Origin: Methylosinus sporium | GTDB lineage: Bacteria; Pseudomonadota; Alphaproteobacteria; Rhizobiales; Beijerinckiaceae | Reading direction: 5' to 3' | DNA: 64,000 bases | NCBI RefSeq assembly: GCF_003113265.1 | Contig: NZ_PUIV01000003.1 | Span: 62,001-126,000, forward strand | In this document: piece by piece, positions 8,398-17,892 of the stretch | How the letters are laid out: every line of letters begins with the position of its first letter | Position numbering within the stretch: the stretch's first letter is position 1 | The notes under the pieces: generated by a model | Databases searched by the model: none | Told to the model about the DNA's origin: nothing | Seen by the model: only the letters and a program-made list of their open reading frames with translations | Position numbers and translations under genes: made by a program

Positions 8398-11043
8398 ATG
8401 GCTCGTCTCACCACCGAAAGCTCCGCCTTGCGCCGGTTTCTCGCCCTCTGCCTGATCCTCTTCGTCACGAGCGCGGCCTTCGCCGCCGAGCCCTCCTCCT
8501 CGCTGGAGCAGTTCAACGCGCGGCTCGACGTCGCCCGCGCGACGCTCGACGAGGTGGAGGCGGCCCTCGCCGACCCCTCGCTCAACGACGCCACGCTCAA
8601 GAGCCTGCGCGATCGGGTCGATGCGCTCCCGGCCGAGCTGCAGGATGTGGTCGAGCGGCTGACGCCGCGCCTCGCGGCGCTGCAGGCGCGGCTCGACGAG
8701 CTCTCGGGCCCCGCTAAGCCCACGAGCGAGACGAAGGAGGCTCCAGCCGCCGCGCCGGCTCCGGTTCCGGCCGAGGCTCCGCCCAAGAAGGAGGAGCCCG
8801 CCCCGGGCAAGGGCGCGCGCGCGCCCGGCAACGGCCGGGCGGTCATCGCCAAGGCCTCGGCCGAAATGCGTTCCTCGCCCGCCGCCAATCCGGCGCCGGC
8901 TCCGGCCGTGGACAGCGGCTCGCTGGCGACGGCGAGCGTCAACGCCGAATGGGCGGAACAGAAAAAGCTCTATGAGGAGGTGGACGCCACGCTGAAGCGG
9001 GCGCGGGCGCTATCGATCGAGACGCGGCAGACCGCTCTGGCGATCCGCGCGCGGCAGCGGGCGCTCTTCGCCAAGACCTTGTTCCTGCGCACCAGCGGGC
9101 TGTTCTCGCCGGCGCTGTGGAGCTCCGCTCTGCAGGAGCTGCCCTATGACGCCAAGGTTTTCGGCCTGCTGCTGGAGCAGCGCGGCGCGGCGGTTTCGGC
9201 GCGGCTGCGCAATGGGCAGATCGAGAGCTTTCTGGCGACCATATTCTGCGTGCTGCTGCTCGCCGTCCCGGCGACTTTCTTCGCCCGCCGCTTCGCGAAG
9301 CGCGAGGCCTCCGTCGAGGCGCCGGATCGTTTCCACAAGGCCGCGGCGGCGGTGACGACGACCATTGTGACGGCGGCGCTGCCGATCGCCGTCGTCGCGG
9401 CCGTCGCCCTCGCGCTCGACGCCTTTCAGCTCGATGACCCGGTTCTCGCGCCGCTCGGTCGGCGGCTGTCCGAATCGGTGACATTCGTCGCCGTCTCCTA
9501 TGGGCTGGCGCGCGGGCTGCTGGCGCCGGGCCTACCGCAATGGCGGCTCGTCGGCCTGGGCGACCGGCTCTCGCGGCGGATGCTCTATCTCGCGGTTCTC
9601 GTCGGCTTCGTCGCCGCGGCGACGCGCGTTCTGGAGCAGATCGCCGAATTCGTTCAGGCGAGCCTTCCGGTCATCGTGCTGACGCGCGGCGCGGGAGCCT
9701 TGTTCATCGCCATCGTCTTTCTCATCGTCACCGTCGCGACGCGCCATGAGACATGCGAGGGCGACCCCGGCGCCGTTCTCGACGGGCGCGATGCGAATTA
9801 TGCGCTGCGCCTGCTGGCCTGGGTGGAGATCGTCGTGATCGCCGTCGCGCTAGCGGCCGGCTATGTGGCCTTCGCCAATTTTCTGGTGTTGCAGCTCGCC
9901 TGGCTCGCGGCGGTCGGCGCGGCGCTCTATCTGCTGCTCGCCTTTGTCGAAACCGGCCTCACGCGCGCCTTCCAGCCGGAAACGCCGCTCGGCCGCGCGC
10001 TCGTCTCCGGTTTCGGCGCGAGGCAGGAATCGCTCTGCCAGATCGCCGTGCTGCTGACCGGGCTCGCGACGCTCGGCCTCTACGCCTTCGCGCTCTTCGT
10101 CGCTCTGGTCCCTTACGGTTTCCAATCCGGCGATTTCTTCGGCAATCTCCAGACCGCCTATGCCGGTTTCAAAATCGGCGAGGTCACCATCTCGCCGGCC
10201 GGAATGGCGACGGCGCTCGCCCTTTTCGCGCTCACTTACGGGGCGACCAAGGCGTTGCGCCGCTGGCTCGATCAGCGCCTGCTGCCGCTGACGCGGCTCG
10301 ACATGGGCCTGCGCCATTCCATCGGCGCCAGCCTCGGCTACGCCGGATTCATTCTGGCGGTCGCCGTGGCGCTGGCCGAGCTCGGCCTCGGCCTCGAGCG
10401 GCTCGCCATCGTCGCCGGCGCGCTGTCGGTCGGCATCGGCTTCGGCCTGCAATCGATCGTCAATAATTTCGTCTCCGGCCTCATCCTGCTGTGGGAGCGG
10501 GCGATCCGAGTCGGCGATTGGGTCGTGCTCGGCGAGGAGCAGGGCTATGTGAAGCGCATCAATGTGCGCTCCACCGAGATCGAGACCTTCGACCGCGCCA
10601 CGATGATCGTGCCCAATTCCAATCTCGTCTCCGGCGTCGTCAAGAATTGGTTGCGCAATGATCGCATCGGCCGCATCAAAATCGCCATCGCCCCGCATTC
10701 GGGCGTCGATCCCGAGCAGATCCGCGAGCTGCTGCTCGCCGCCGCCAAGGCTCAGGACGGGCTGCTGCGCATTCCGGCGCCGCAAGTGATGTTCCTCTCC
10801 ATGGAGCAGACGGCCTTCCGCTTCGAGCTCTGGTGCTATGTCGAGGATGTCGAGCAGGCGACGCGGGTGAAGAGCGATCTTCTCTTCGACATCTACCGCC
10901 GCTTCGCCGAGGCGGAGGTGAAGATTTCCGCCCCCGCGCCGGCGCCGGCGGTGGTGCAGGTGATGGGGCTGGAGCCTTTCGCGCCCTCGCCGCGCGCGCT
11001 GGAGAGCGGACGCGAGCGGGACTATGCGGTGGCCGGCGAATGA
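8398..11043 (+). CDS. DUF3772-containing mechanosensitive ion channel (MscS superfamily, MscK-like size)
   Basis: This is an 881-residue inner-membrane channel. It has a signal peptide (cleavage near AFAAEP), then a periplasmic coiled-coil/DUF3772 region with a low-complexity Pro/Ala linker (about residues 115-180). Multiple transmembrane helices follow (about 270-690). The MscS pore and beta domain are at the C terminus: LSVGIGFGLQSIVNNFVSGLILLWERAIRVGDWV, with the VPNSNLVSGVVKNW strand. The Gly/Ala-rich TM3 pore helix is evident. It releases solutes on hypo-osmotic shock. It stands between epmB and a CAP lipoprotein, with no obvious functional link. Confidence 0.93.
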   Translation: MARLTTESSALRRFLALCLILFVTSAAFAAEPSSSLEQFNARLDVARATLDEVEAALADPSLNDATLKSLRDRVDALPAELQDVVERLTPRLAALQARLDELSGPAKPTSETKEAPAAAPAPVPAEAPPKKEEPAPGKGARAPGNGRAVIAKASAEMRSSPAANPAPAPAVDSGSLATASVNAEWAEQKKLYEEVDATLKRARALSIETRQTALAIRARQRALFAKTLFLRTSGLFSPALWSSALQELPYDAKVFGLLLEQRGAAVSARLRNGQIESFLATIFCVLLLAVPATFFARRFAKREASVEAPDRFHKAAAAVTTTIVTAALPIAVVAAVALALDAFQLDDPVLAPLGRRLSESVTFVAVSYGLARGLLAPGLPQWRLVGLGDRLSRRMLYLAVLVGFVAAATRVLEQIAEFVQASLPVIVLTRGAGALFIAIVFLIVTVATRHETCEGDPGAVLDGRDANYALRLLAWVEIVVIAVALAAGYVAFANFLVLQLAWLAAVGAALYLLLAFVETGLTRAFQPETPLGRALVSGFGARQESLCQIAVLLTGLATLGLYAFALFVALVPYGFQSGDFFGNLQTAYAGFKIGEVTISPAGMATALALFALTYGATKALRRWLDQRLLPLTRLDMGLRHSIGASLGYAGFILAVAVALAELGLGLERLAIVAGALSVGIGFGLQSIVNNFVSGLILLWERAIRVGDWVVLGEEQGYVKRINVRSTEIETFDRATMIVPNSNLVSGVVKNWLRNDRIGRIKIAIAPHSGVDPEQIRELLLAAAKAQDGLLRIPAPQVMFLSMEQTAFRFELWCYVEDVEQATRVKSDLLFDIYRRFAEAEVKISAPAPAPAVVQVMGLEPFAPSPRALESGRERDYAVAGE

Positions 11044-11094
11044 GTGTAGAAGGCGCGCGCATTCCGTTTCGTTCCACTCACAGACGAAAGCCGC

Positions 11095-11607
11095 ATGTCT
11101 CGCTCCCTTCGCTTCCTCGCGCCGGCCGCGGCGCTTCTCGCGCTCGCCTCTTGCACGAGCGAGAGCCGCCTGCCGAAAGAGCCCGAGCAGCCGAGCTTCT
11201 ATCGCTCGCTCGCTGCGCCGAACGCGCGCGTCGACGCGCAGGCGGCGCGGGAGATGATCTCGCTCTATCGCGGCAACAACGGGCTCTCGGCGCTGGCGCT
11301 GGACCCCACATTGCAAGAGGCCGCGCAGGCGCAAGCGAGCGCCATGGCGAGCGCCAATTCGTTGAGCCATGAGGTGCGCGGAACGCTGGACATGCGCCTC
11401 ACCGCGCGCGGGATGCGCAGCGTCAGCGCCGCGGAGAATGTCTCGGCCGGCTATCACACGCTCGCCGAAGCTTTCTCTGGATGGCGGCAGTCGCCGCCGC
11501 ACAATAAGAATTTGCTGATGAAGAAAGCGACGCGTATGGGAATCGCGACCGCCTATGCGCCCAATGCGAAATACAAGGTCTATTGGGCGCTGATTCTCGC
11601 CGACTGA
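11095..11607 (+). CDS. CAP/SCP-domain lipoprotein
   Basis: This 170-residue secreted protein has a lipoprotein signal ending in a LASC lipobox, so Cys20 or so would be acylated. The CAP (cysteine-rich secretory/PR-1) domain follows: the helix MISLYRGNNGLSALALDPTLQEAAQ, then ANSLSHEVRG with the conserved His, then AENVSAGYHTLAEAFSGWRQSPPHNKNLL. These are the typical HNxNL and AEN signature elements of bacterial YkwD-like proteins. Envelope location is clear, but the biochemical role of bacterial CAP domains is poorly defined. It lies 51 bp after the channel gene on the same strand. Confidence 0.88.
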   Translation: MSRSLRFLAPAAALLALASCTSESRLPKEPEQPSFYRSLAAPNARVDAQAAREMISLYRGNNGLSALALDPTLQEAAQAQASAMASANSLSHEVRGTLDMRLTARGMRSVSAAENVSAGYHTLAEAFSGWRQSPPHNKNLLMKKATRMGIATAYAPNAKYKVYWALILAD

Positions 11608-11611
11608 GGCG

Positions 11612-11800
11612 TCACGCCCGGCGTTTGCGCTTGCGGCCGCCGCTCGACGCCTTGCCGCCGCCGCCCGGCGTTTTGGTCGCCGCCTCCTCCGGCCGCACAT
11701 AGCGCACGCCCAGAAAGAAAAGAATTTGCGCCTCGCCGACGATGGGCGGCGCAGCGGCCGCCGGTCTCGCCCTCGCGGAAAAATCTATCAATTCGCCCAT
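11612..11800 (-). CDS. Small conserved hypothetical protein (62 aa)
   Basis: This is a short minus-strand gene with sequence MGELIDFSARARP, then GEAQILFFLGVRYVRPEEA, and a lysine/arginine-rich tail. The EAQILFFLGVRYVR core resembles small uncharacterised proteins I associate with Hyphomicrobiales genomes. No domain of known function is recognised. It is convergent with the CAP gene, with only 4 bp between the two stops, and a G-rich ribosome-binding-like stretch (GGGGGCG) lies upstream of its ATG. Confidence 0.6.
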   Translation of the reverse strand: MGELIDFSARARPAAAAPPIVGEAQILFFLGVRYVRPEEAATKTPGGGGKASSGGRKRKRRA

Positions 11801-11938
11801 TTCATCGCCCCCGCAATGAAGCGCGCAAATCGCGCGTCAGGTCGATGGCGCGATTAGGGGACGCCGAGGGTTAATGTTGCGTCAATGTCCGCACGCTAAT
11901 ATCGCCGATCGTGTATTTAGTTTGCGATTGGTGCGTAT

Positions 11939-12994
11939 ATGCCACGAGGCGAAAGCGAAAGGCGGAAGGCCGAGGCGGTCCTGTTCCGCGAGATCGTCGA
12001 CCAGTTCGTCGCGCGTCCGCTGCATCCGGCCGCCGATGTCGAGCAGTTCGAGACGCTGGTCGGAGGCTTCATCGAGATGCTCGACGCCGATGTGGTGGCC
12101 GAGCGGGCTCTGGAACTGTGTCGCCATCCGGACACGCCGCGCGGGATCATCGCGCGGCTTCTCGACAAGGGCGGGCGCGTCTCGCGCATCGCCATAGAAT
12201 ATGCGCCGTCGATCCACGCCGGCCTCGTCCGCGCGCTGGCCGAGCATGGCTCGGCCGAGCTCGCCATCGCCATCGCCCGCCGCTCCTCTCTCGAGCGCAA
12301 GATCGCCGCCGGCCTCGCCTCGCGCGGCGAGAGCGAGGTGCTCTGCGCGCTCGCCGCCAATCGCCGCCTGCATCTCGATCAAGCGGCGCGGCGCTCGCTG
12401 CTGCAGGCCGCGCGCGACGATCTGCGGCTCGCCCGCATATTGCTGGACCGCGCCGATCTCGCGCTCGACCCGGAGGCGCTGTTCCTCGCCGCCGACGCCG
12501 GCGAGCGCTCGCGCATTCTGCTGGAGGCGGCGACGCGGGCGCTCGTCTCCAACGGGCCGGAATATGTCGCGCGGCCGACGCCGGCGCTGGCCGAGGAGAT
12601 CGACGCCTGCGCCCTAGCCCGCGATTTCGAGGGACTGGCCGAGGCGCTCGCGGAAGCGCTCGACTGCCGCAAATCGCGCGCGCGCGCCATTCTCGCCGAC
12701 AAGGGCGGCGAAGCGCTGGCGCTCGCCCTTCTCGCGCTCGGCGTTTCGGAGGATACGGCGATCCGCATCTTCTTGGGCGCGGATCGCGAGGCCCCGGATG
12801 TGGAGCGCATACGCTCGCTCGTCGCCCTGATGCGCTCGACGCCGCCGCGCGCCGCGCAGAGGCTCGTCGCCGCGATGACTGGCTCGCTGCGCCAGGAGAA
12901 GGAGCGCGCCGCCGCCGCTTCCGCGCGCCCCGGCGCATTGGAGCAAAAGCGCAGGCGCAAGCAGACGAGCCAGACGGCCAAAGCGCAGGCGTGA
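11939..12994 (+). CDS. DUF2336 domain protein
   Basis: This 351-residue, largely alpha-helical Ala/Leu/Arg-rich protein matches the DUF2336 family of alphaproteobacteria. Evidence includes VEQFETLVGGFIEMLDADVVAERALELCRHPDTPRGIIARLLD and repeated helical units such as LVRALAEHGSAELAIAIARR. The family looks like HEAT-type repeats with no enzyme motif. The C terminus is very basic (KRRRKQTSQTAKAQ). Function is unknown; some members are thought to have signalling or cell-cycle links, which cannot be tested here. The ATG at 11939 is chosen over an upstream TTG/GTG-type extension because the family begins near RKAEAVLFREIVDQF. Confidence 0.8.
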   Translation: MPRGESERRKAEAVLFREIVDQFVARPLHPAADVEQFETLVGGFIEMLDADVVAERALELCRHPDTPRGIIARLLDKGGRVSRIAIEYAPSIHAGLVRALAEHGSAELAIAIARRSSLERKIAAGLASRGESEVLCALAANRRLHLDQAARRSLLQAARDDLRLARILLDRADLALDPEALFLAADAGERSRILLEAATRALVSNGPEYVARPTPALAEEIDACALARDFEGLAEALAEALDCRKSRARAILADKGGEALALALLALGVSEDTAIRIFLGADREAPDVERIRSLVALMRSTPPRAAQRLVAAMTGSLRQEKERAAAASARPGALEQKRRRKQTSQTAKAQA

Positions 12995-13174
12995 AGCCGC
13001 GATGCCAGCCTTCAGGCCCGCTCTCGTCTCGCCCTTAAGGCCGCATCATGCCGCAGCGGCGATTCGTCCTTTATTGACGCCCGTCAACGACGCGCGGCGA
13101 CATGATCTTTACGCGACTCTTCGTTCGGTCGCGGCGCGCCTCGATCGAACCAATCATTCGATGGAGGAAAAGGC

Positions 13175-13582
13175 ATGTCGCTCATCACCTGGACGCCCGA
13201 GCAATTCGCCACCAACGTCTCCAAGCATGACATAGAGCATCAGGAAATTTTCAGACTGCTGAATGTTCTCGGCGATTCGGTCGCGAGCGGCGACCGCGAC
13301 GCCGTCGGCCGCGACCTCGACGCGCTCATCGCTTATGTAGCCGAGCATTTCGCCTCGGAAGAAGCGAATTTCGAAGCCTATGGTTATCCCGCCTATCCGG
13401 GCCACAAGGCCGAGCACGACAAGCTGGTCGCCGCCGCGCTCGATCTGCAGAAGAAATTTCACGCCGGCGAGACGGAAGTGACCGCCGATACGGCGGCCTT
13501 TCTCGTCGGCTGGCTGACCGATCATATTCCGAAGATCGACAAGCTCTACGGCTCCTTCCTCAACGAGAAGGGCGTGGCGTAA
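13175..13582 (+). CDS. Bacteriohemerythrin
   Basis: This 135-residue non-haem di-iron oxygen carrier has all seven expected iron ligands: His22, His58, Glu62, His77, His81, His117 and Asp122 (HDIEHQE, HFASEE, GHKAEH, DHIPKID). Length equals that of single-domain bacteriohemerythrins. A good Shine-Dalgarno (GGAGGAAAAGG) precedes the ATG. In methanotrophs, related proteins bind oxygen and are thought to supply it to particulate methane monooxygenase. In other bacteria they serve oxygen storage or sensing. No partner domain is fused. Confidence 0.95.
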   Translation: MSLITWTPEQFATNVSKHDIEHQEIFRLLNVLGDSVASGDRDAVGRDLDALIAYVAEHFASEEANFEAYGYPAYPGHKAEHDKLVAAALDLQKKFHAGETEVTADTAAFLVGWLTDHIPKIDKLYGSFLNEKGVA

Positions 13583-13596
13583 ATCGCGCTCGCTTT

Positions 13597-13624
13597 TCCT
13601 CTCCCCGCGCCGGCGGGGAGAGGA
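13597..13624. repeat. Strong 12-bp hairpin between bacteriohemerythrin and abcF
   Basis: TCCTCTCCCCGC-gccg-GCGGGGAGAGGA is a perfect inverted repeat with a 4-nt loop. It has no T tract on the downstream side of either strand, so it is not a classical intrinsic terminator. Similar CCTCTCCCCGC hairpins are common dispersed intergenic repeats in alphaproteobacterial genomes. It may stabilise the hemerythrin mRNA end. Confidence 0.7.
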
Positions 13625-13709
13625 CGAAATCGCCCTCTACCGTCGCGGTTTCGGGAATCCGCCTCGCTATGTCATAAGACCCGCGCAATTCACAGATAAG
13701 CGCGCGGAC

Positions 13710-15332
13710 ATGATACGCCTCGAGAACATCAGCAAGCAGAACGGCCAGCAGCTCCTCTTCATCGAAACGTCGGCGGCGCTGCTTCCCGGCGAGAAGGTCG
13801 GACTGGTCGGCCCCAATGGCGCCGGCAAGACGACACTCTTCCGCATGATCGCGGGCCAGGAGCAGCCGGATGAAGGCCAGGTGTCGGTCGATCGCGGCGT
13901 CACCATCGGCTATTTCAACCAGGATGTCGGAGAAATGGCCGGCCGCAGCGCCGTCGCCGAGGTGATGGACGGCGCCGGCCCGGTGAGCGCCGTCGCCGCC
14001 GAGCTGGCCGAGCTCGAGGCCGCCATGGCCGATCCCGACGCGGCGGAGAATTTCGACGCGATCCTCGAGCGCTATGGCGAAGTCCAGGCGCGTTTCGAGG
14101 AGCTGGACGGCTATGCGCTGGACGGCCGCGCGCGCGAGGTGCTGGCGGGGCTCGGCTTTTCCCAGGAAATGATGGACGGCGACGTCGGCGCGCTCTCCGG
14201 CGGCTGGAAGATGCGCGTCGCGCTGGCGCGCATTCTCTTGATGCGCCCGGACGCCATGCTGCTCGACGAGCCGAGCAACCATCTCGATATCGAAAGCCTG
14301 ATCTGGCTCGAAGGATTTTTGAAAGGCTACCCCGGCGCGCTGCTGATGACCTCGCATGATCGCGAGTTCATGAATCGCATCGTCGGCAAGATCATCGAGA
14401 TCGACGGCGGCTCGCTCAACTCCTATTCTGGCGATTACGAATTCTACGAGCGCCAGCGCGCGCAGAATGAATTGCAGCAGCAGGCGCAATTCGAGCGGCA
14501 GCAGGCCATGCTCGCCAAGGAGATCAAATTCATCGAGCGCTTCAAGGCGCGCGCCTCGCACGCCGCGCAGGTGCAGAGCCGCGTGAAGAAGCTCGACAAG
14601 ATCGAGCGCGTCGAGCCGCCGCGCCGGCGCCAATCGGTCGCTTTCGAATTCGCCCCGGCGCCGCGCTCCGGCGAGGAGGTGGCGACGCTCTCGCGCGTCT
14701 CCAAGCGCTATGGCTCGCGCAGCATTTATGAGGGGCTGGATTTTCAGGTGCGGCGCAAGGAGCGCTGGTGCGTGATGGGCGTCAATGGCGCGGGAAAATC
14801 CACGCTGCTGAAGCTCATCGCCGGCGCCGCCCAGCCGGACGAAGGCGCGGCGGCGCTCGGCGCCAATGTGAAGATGGGCTATTTCGCGCAGCACGCCATG
14901 GAGCTGCTGAATGGCGAGCACAGCGTCTTCGAGGCGCTGGAGGACGCTTTTCCGCAAGCGGGACAAGGCTCGCTGCGCACGCTCGCCGGCTGCTTCGGCT
15001 TTTCCGGCGACGACGTGGAGAAGAAATGCCGCGTGCTCTCCGGCGGCGAGAAGGCGCGGCTGGTGATGGCGAAGATGCTCTACGATCCGCCGAATTTCCT
15101 GGTGCTGGACGAGCCGACGAACCATCTCGATCTCGGCACCAAGGAGATGCTGGTCGAGGCGCTCGCGGCCTATGAGGGCGCCATGCTGTTCGTCTCGCAC
15201 GACCGACGCTTTCTGGCGGCGCTCTCCAATCGCGTGCTGGAGGTGACGCCGGAGGGCGTGCACCAGTTCGGCGGCGGCTATACGGAATATGTCGCCCGCA
15301 CCGGGCGCGAGGCGCCGGGCGTGCACGGGTGA
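13710..15332 (+). CDS. ABC-F family ATPase (ribosome-associated translation factor type)
   Basis: This is a 540-residue soluble protein with two ABC nucleotide-binding domains and no membrane segments. Domain 1 has GPNGAGKTT, signature LSGGWKMRVALARIL and Walker B MLLDEPSNHLD. Domain 2 has GVNGAGKST, signature LSGGEKARLVMAK and VLDEPTNHLDL. A charged Gln/Glu/Lys linker with RQRAQNELQQQAQFERQQ joins them, like the P-site-interaction motif of EttA/YbiT/Uup proteins. ABC-F proteins act on the ribosome rather than in transport. Subfamily is closest in feel to YbiT/ABCF3-like. Its stop is 12 bp from the convergent hydrolase stop. Confidence 0.92.
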   Translation: MIRLENISKQNGQQLLFIETSAALLPGEKVGLVGPNGAGKTTLFRMIAGQEQPDEGQVSVDRGVTIGYFNQDVGEMAGRSAVAEVMDGAGPVSAVAAELAELEAAMADPDAAENFDAILERYGEVQARFEELDGYALDGRAREVLAGLGFSQEMMDGDVGALSGGWKMRVALARILLMRPDAMLLDEPSNHLDIESLIWLEGFLKGYPGALLMTSHDREFMNRIVGKIIEIDGGSLNSYSGDYEFYERQRAQNELQQQAQFERQQAMLAKEIKFIERFKARASHAAQVQSRVKKLDKIERVEPPRRRQSVAFEFAPAPRSGEEVATLSRVSKRYGSRSIYEGLDFQVRRKERWCVMGVNGAGKSTLLKLIAGAAQPDEGAAALGANVKMGYFAQHAMELLNGEHSVFEALEDAFPQAGQGSLRTLAGCFGFSGDDVEKKCRVLSGGEKARLVMAKMLYDPPNFLVLDEPTNHLDLGTKEMLVEALAAYEGAMLFVSHDRRFLAALSNRVLEVTPEGVHQFGGGYTEYVARTGREAPGVHG

Positions 15333-15344
15333 GCATGGCCTCGC

Positions 15345-16394
15345 TCAGCGCCCGAGATGCTGGTCGAAAAAGGCTTTCACCTTGGCGACGGCGAGGCGCG
15401 ATTCCGGCGCGTTCGGAATCTGCCCCTGGAACACATGCGGCATTCCTTCATAGACGTCGAGCTTGGCGGTTCCCCCCGCCGCTTCGATCGCCTGATACAG
15501 CCGCACCGAATCGCTGAGCAGAATTTCCCGCGTGCCCACCTGAATGAGAGCGGGCGGAAAGCCTTTCGCGAAATCGCCATGGACCGGCGAGACATGAGGA
15601 TGCGCCCAATCCTTCTCGTCCGCATAGGCGAGCATTGCGTTTTTGATCTGGCGCTCATAGGACATGATCGGATCGGCGTCGCGCAACGTGACGCGCGTGT
15701 CGGCGGCGTTGCGGAAATCGGCCGTGAGCGACCATGTCGCCACGGCGCCCGGCAGGCCGAGGCCTTCGTCACGCATTTTCAGCGTCGTCGCGACCGCGAG
15801 ATTGCCGCCGGCGGAATCGCCGAACATGGCGATGCGCCGCATTTGCGCGCCGCCGGCGAGCAGGCGCTTCACGACGGCGACCACATCTCCCGTGATCTGC
15901 GGCCATTTCGCCGCAGGCGCGAGGCGATAATCGACGACGACGATGCGACGGCCGAAGACGCGCGCGAGTTTCGCCATTCCCTCGAGCGCGCCGCGCGCGT
16001 CGAAATACACGAAGGCGCCGCCATGGAGATAGACGACGACCGATCCGTCATCGACGAGCCCGTTCGGCGCAATGTCGAAATAGGAGACGCCGTCGGTCTC
16101 GATCCGCGATACGGCGACGCCCTTCGCCCGCACAGCGGCGAGATCGACCTCGCGCGCCGCCGCCGCGGCCGCCTGCAGCCGCGCCCAGCCATCATGATCG
16201 CCGGGCTCCGGCAAAGTGGGGATGATGGCGTGATCGCCGCCGATTTTCGCCAGCAGCCGCTGGCCGTCCGTCGAAATCGTCTCGGGAACCCAAGCATAGG
16301 CGGAGGCGCGGGCCGGATCGGCTCCCGACGTCGGCCGCAGCAGCGCGACCAGCAGTAGTCCGGCCGCAGCGCAATGTGTGAGCGATTCCTTCAA
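15345..16394 (-). CDS. Secreted alpha/beta hydrolase of the HSL (GDSAG) family
   Basis: This 349-residue protein has an N-terminal signal peptide (hydrophobic LLLVALLRP, cleavage near TSGADP). The catalytic domain has the oxyanion-hole motif YLHGGAFVYF, the nucleophile in GDSAGGN, an acidic residue in VGTREILLSD and the His in YEGMPHVF. This is the layout of hormone-sensitive-lipase-type (bacterial family IV) esterases/lipases, which hydrolyse short to medium acyl esters, here probably in the periplasm. It is monocistronic and convergent with the ABC-F gene. Confidence 0.88.
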   Translation of the reverse strand: MKESLTHCAAAGLLLVALLRPTSGADPARASAYAWVPETISTDGQRLLAKIGGDHAIIPTLPEPGDHDGWARLQAAAAAAREVDLAAVRAKGVAVSRIETDGVSYFDIAPNGLVDDGSVVVYLHGGAFVYFDARGALEGMAKLARVFGRRIVVVDYRLAPAAKWPQITGDVVAVVKRLLAGGAQMRRIAMFGDSAGGNLAVATTLKMRDEGLGLPGAVATWSLTADFRNAADTRVTLRDADPIMSYERQIKNAMLAYADEKDWAHPHVSPVHGDFAKGFPPALIQVGTREILLSDSVRLYQAIEAAGGTAKLDVYEGMPHVFQGQIPNAPESRLAVAKVKAFFDQHLGR

Positions 16395-16563
16395 GCTCCC
16401 ACTCCGATCGGAGGACGGGCGAGGCCCGCGCGCTGCACAGTGCCTCGAACATTTTTCCGGTTCTTTGCTCGACCGCGGCGACTGTTTCCACTCGGCGACT
16501 TGTCGGCGCCGATTGAAAGAGGGCGCTGTTTCTCGAAGGACGAGCGAAGCGTCGGGCGCCGCC

Positions 16564-17808
16564 TCAGGAAGCTTCCCGCGTTTCCTCCTTCACCTTCCCA
16601 TCCAGCAGGCAGCTCACCGTTACATCGCCCATCACATTGATCGCGGTGCGGCAGCGGTCCAAGAGCCAGTCGATCGTCAGCAGCAGCGCGATATAATCCG
16701 TCGGCAGCGCGACGGCGCGAAACACCATGGTCATGGTCACGAGGCCTGCCTCTGGAATGCCGGCCGCGCCCACGGAGGCGACGACCGAGGTCAGCACCAC
16801 CAGAATCTGCTGCGTGAAGGTCAGATGCATTCCCAGCAATTGCGCGACGAAGAGCGCGGCCATCGCCTCATAGAGCGCCGTGCCGTCATTGTTGAAATTG
16901 GAGCCGATCAGCGCGCCCATGCTGGCTGATCGCTCGCGCAGGCCGACGCGTTCGCGCAGCAGCTCATAGGTGAGCGGCATGGTCGCCGTGGAGCTGCCGG
17001 TCGAAAAGGCCATCAGCAGCGCATCGCGCACGCCGGCGACCACATGCAGCGGGTTCGCCCAGGAGCCGAGCCATATGCGCAGCGCATAATAGAGAAATTG
17101 CAGCGCCAGCGCCGTCAGCACGGCGATGAAAAATCCGCCGAGCGCCAGAAAATCCCGAAAGCCGCTGACGCCGACGATGCTGGCGATGAGGCCGAAGACG
17201 GCGAGCGGCACGACGTCGATGATCCAATGCAGAATGGCGATGAGGCTCGAAAGCGCCACATGCACGAGATCCTCCACCGTGCGCACTTCGTGAGTCCGCA
17301 GTCCGCGCAGCGCGACGCCGAAGGCGACGGCGATGAAGATGACGCCCATCACCGCGCCATTGTCGCCGAAAGGCCCCAGAATGCTCTTCGGCACGCTGTC
17401 GAGAAATTGCATCAGCGGATCGGCCGCACCGCCCGAAGATTTCGCCGGCGCGCCGGGAGCGGCCGTCGTCCAGGCGCCCGGCTGCAGCACATTGGCCACC
17501 GCGAGTCCGATGAAGATCGCCGCCAGAGTATTGGTGAGGAGCAGAGCGACGAGGCGTAGCGCCTGCCCGCCGGCGAGATGCGCGCGCATGAGCGCCTGGA
17601 CGATGGCGAGCAGGATCAGCGGCGGCGCCAACGCGCCCAGCAGGCGCAGGACGAGCTTGGCCGGCGTCTCGAGGATATGCGCCGAATCGCCGAGCGCGAG
17701 GCCGGCGACGACGCCGAGCGCCACGGCGACGATGATGCGCGCATAGAGCGGTATGGCGCGCCAATGCGCGATGAGGCCGGTCGTCGTCTCTCTCTCATTC
17801 GATCGCAA
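16564..17808 (-). CDS. Dicarboxylate/amino acid:cation symporter (DAACS family)
   Basis: This 414-residue inner-membrane transporter is of the GltP/DctA family. The hairpin HP1 serine motif STGSSTATMPLTYEL, the NFNNDGTALYEA segment (NMDGT equivalent of TM7) and the TM8 motif DRCRTAINVMGD are all present. These define a cation-coupled uptake carrier for C4-dicarboxylates or acidic/neutral amino acids. The start appears to be TTG at 17808, supported by GGAGGA 7 nt upstream; there is no nearby ATG in frame. It is divergent from the diguanylate cyclase gene. Confidence 0.92.
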   Translation of the reverse strand: MRSNERETTTGLIAHWRAIPLYARIIVAVALGVVAGLALGDSAHILETPAKLVLRLLGALAPPLILLAIVQALMRAHLAGGQALRLVALLLTNTLAAIFIGLAVANVLQPGAWTTAAPGAPAKSSGGAADPLMQFLDSVPKSILGPFGDNGAVMGVIFIAVAFGVALRGLRTHEVRTVEDLVHVALSSLIAILHWIIDVVPLAVFGLIASIVGVSGFRDFLALGGFFIAVLTALALQFLYYALRIWLGSWANPLHVVAGVRDALLMAFSTGSSTATMPLTYELLRERVGLRERSASMGALIGSNFNNDGTALYEAMAALFVAQLLGMHLTFTQQILVVLTSVVASVGAAGIPEAGLVTMTMVFRAVALPTDYIALLLTIDWLLDRCRTAINVMGDVTVSCLLDGKVKEETREAS

Positions 17809-17892
17809 TCTTTCGTCCTCCAGTGATCGCCGACATGAAAATGACGCGAATTGTCAACCTTATAGGTCTATTCCCGGCGTCTCGGGAGACCT

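Noticed and set aside
9850-11700. A 616-codon open frame antisense to the mechanosensitive channel and CAP genes
   Set aside because: Composition (Arg/Ala/Glu repeats) and absence of any motif mark it as a high-GC artefact; it crosses two well-supported genes.
13597-13624. Intrinsic terminator after bacteriohemerythrin
   Set aside because: The stem is strong but no T tract follows on either strand, so it was listed as a hairpin repeat instead.
13560-15326. A 588-codon open frame antisense to the ABC-F gene
   Set aside because: Shadow frame of a gene with two intact nucleotide-binding domains.
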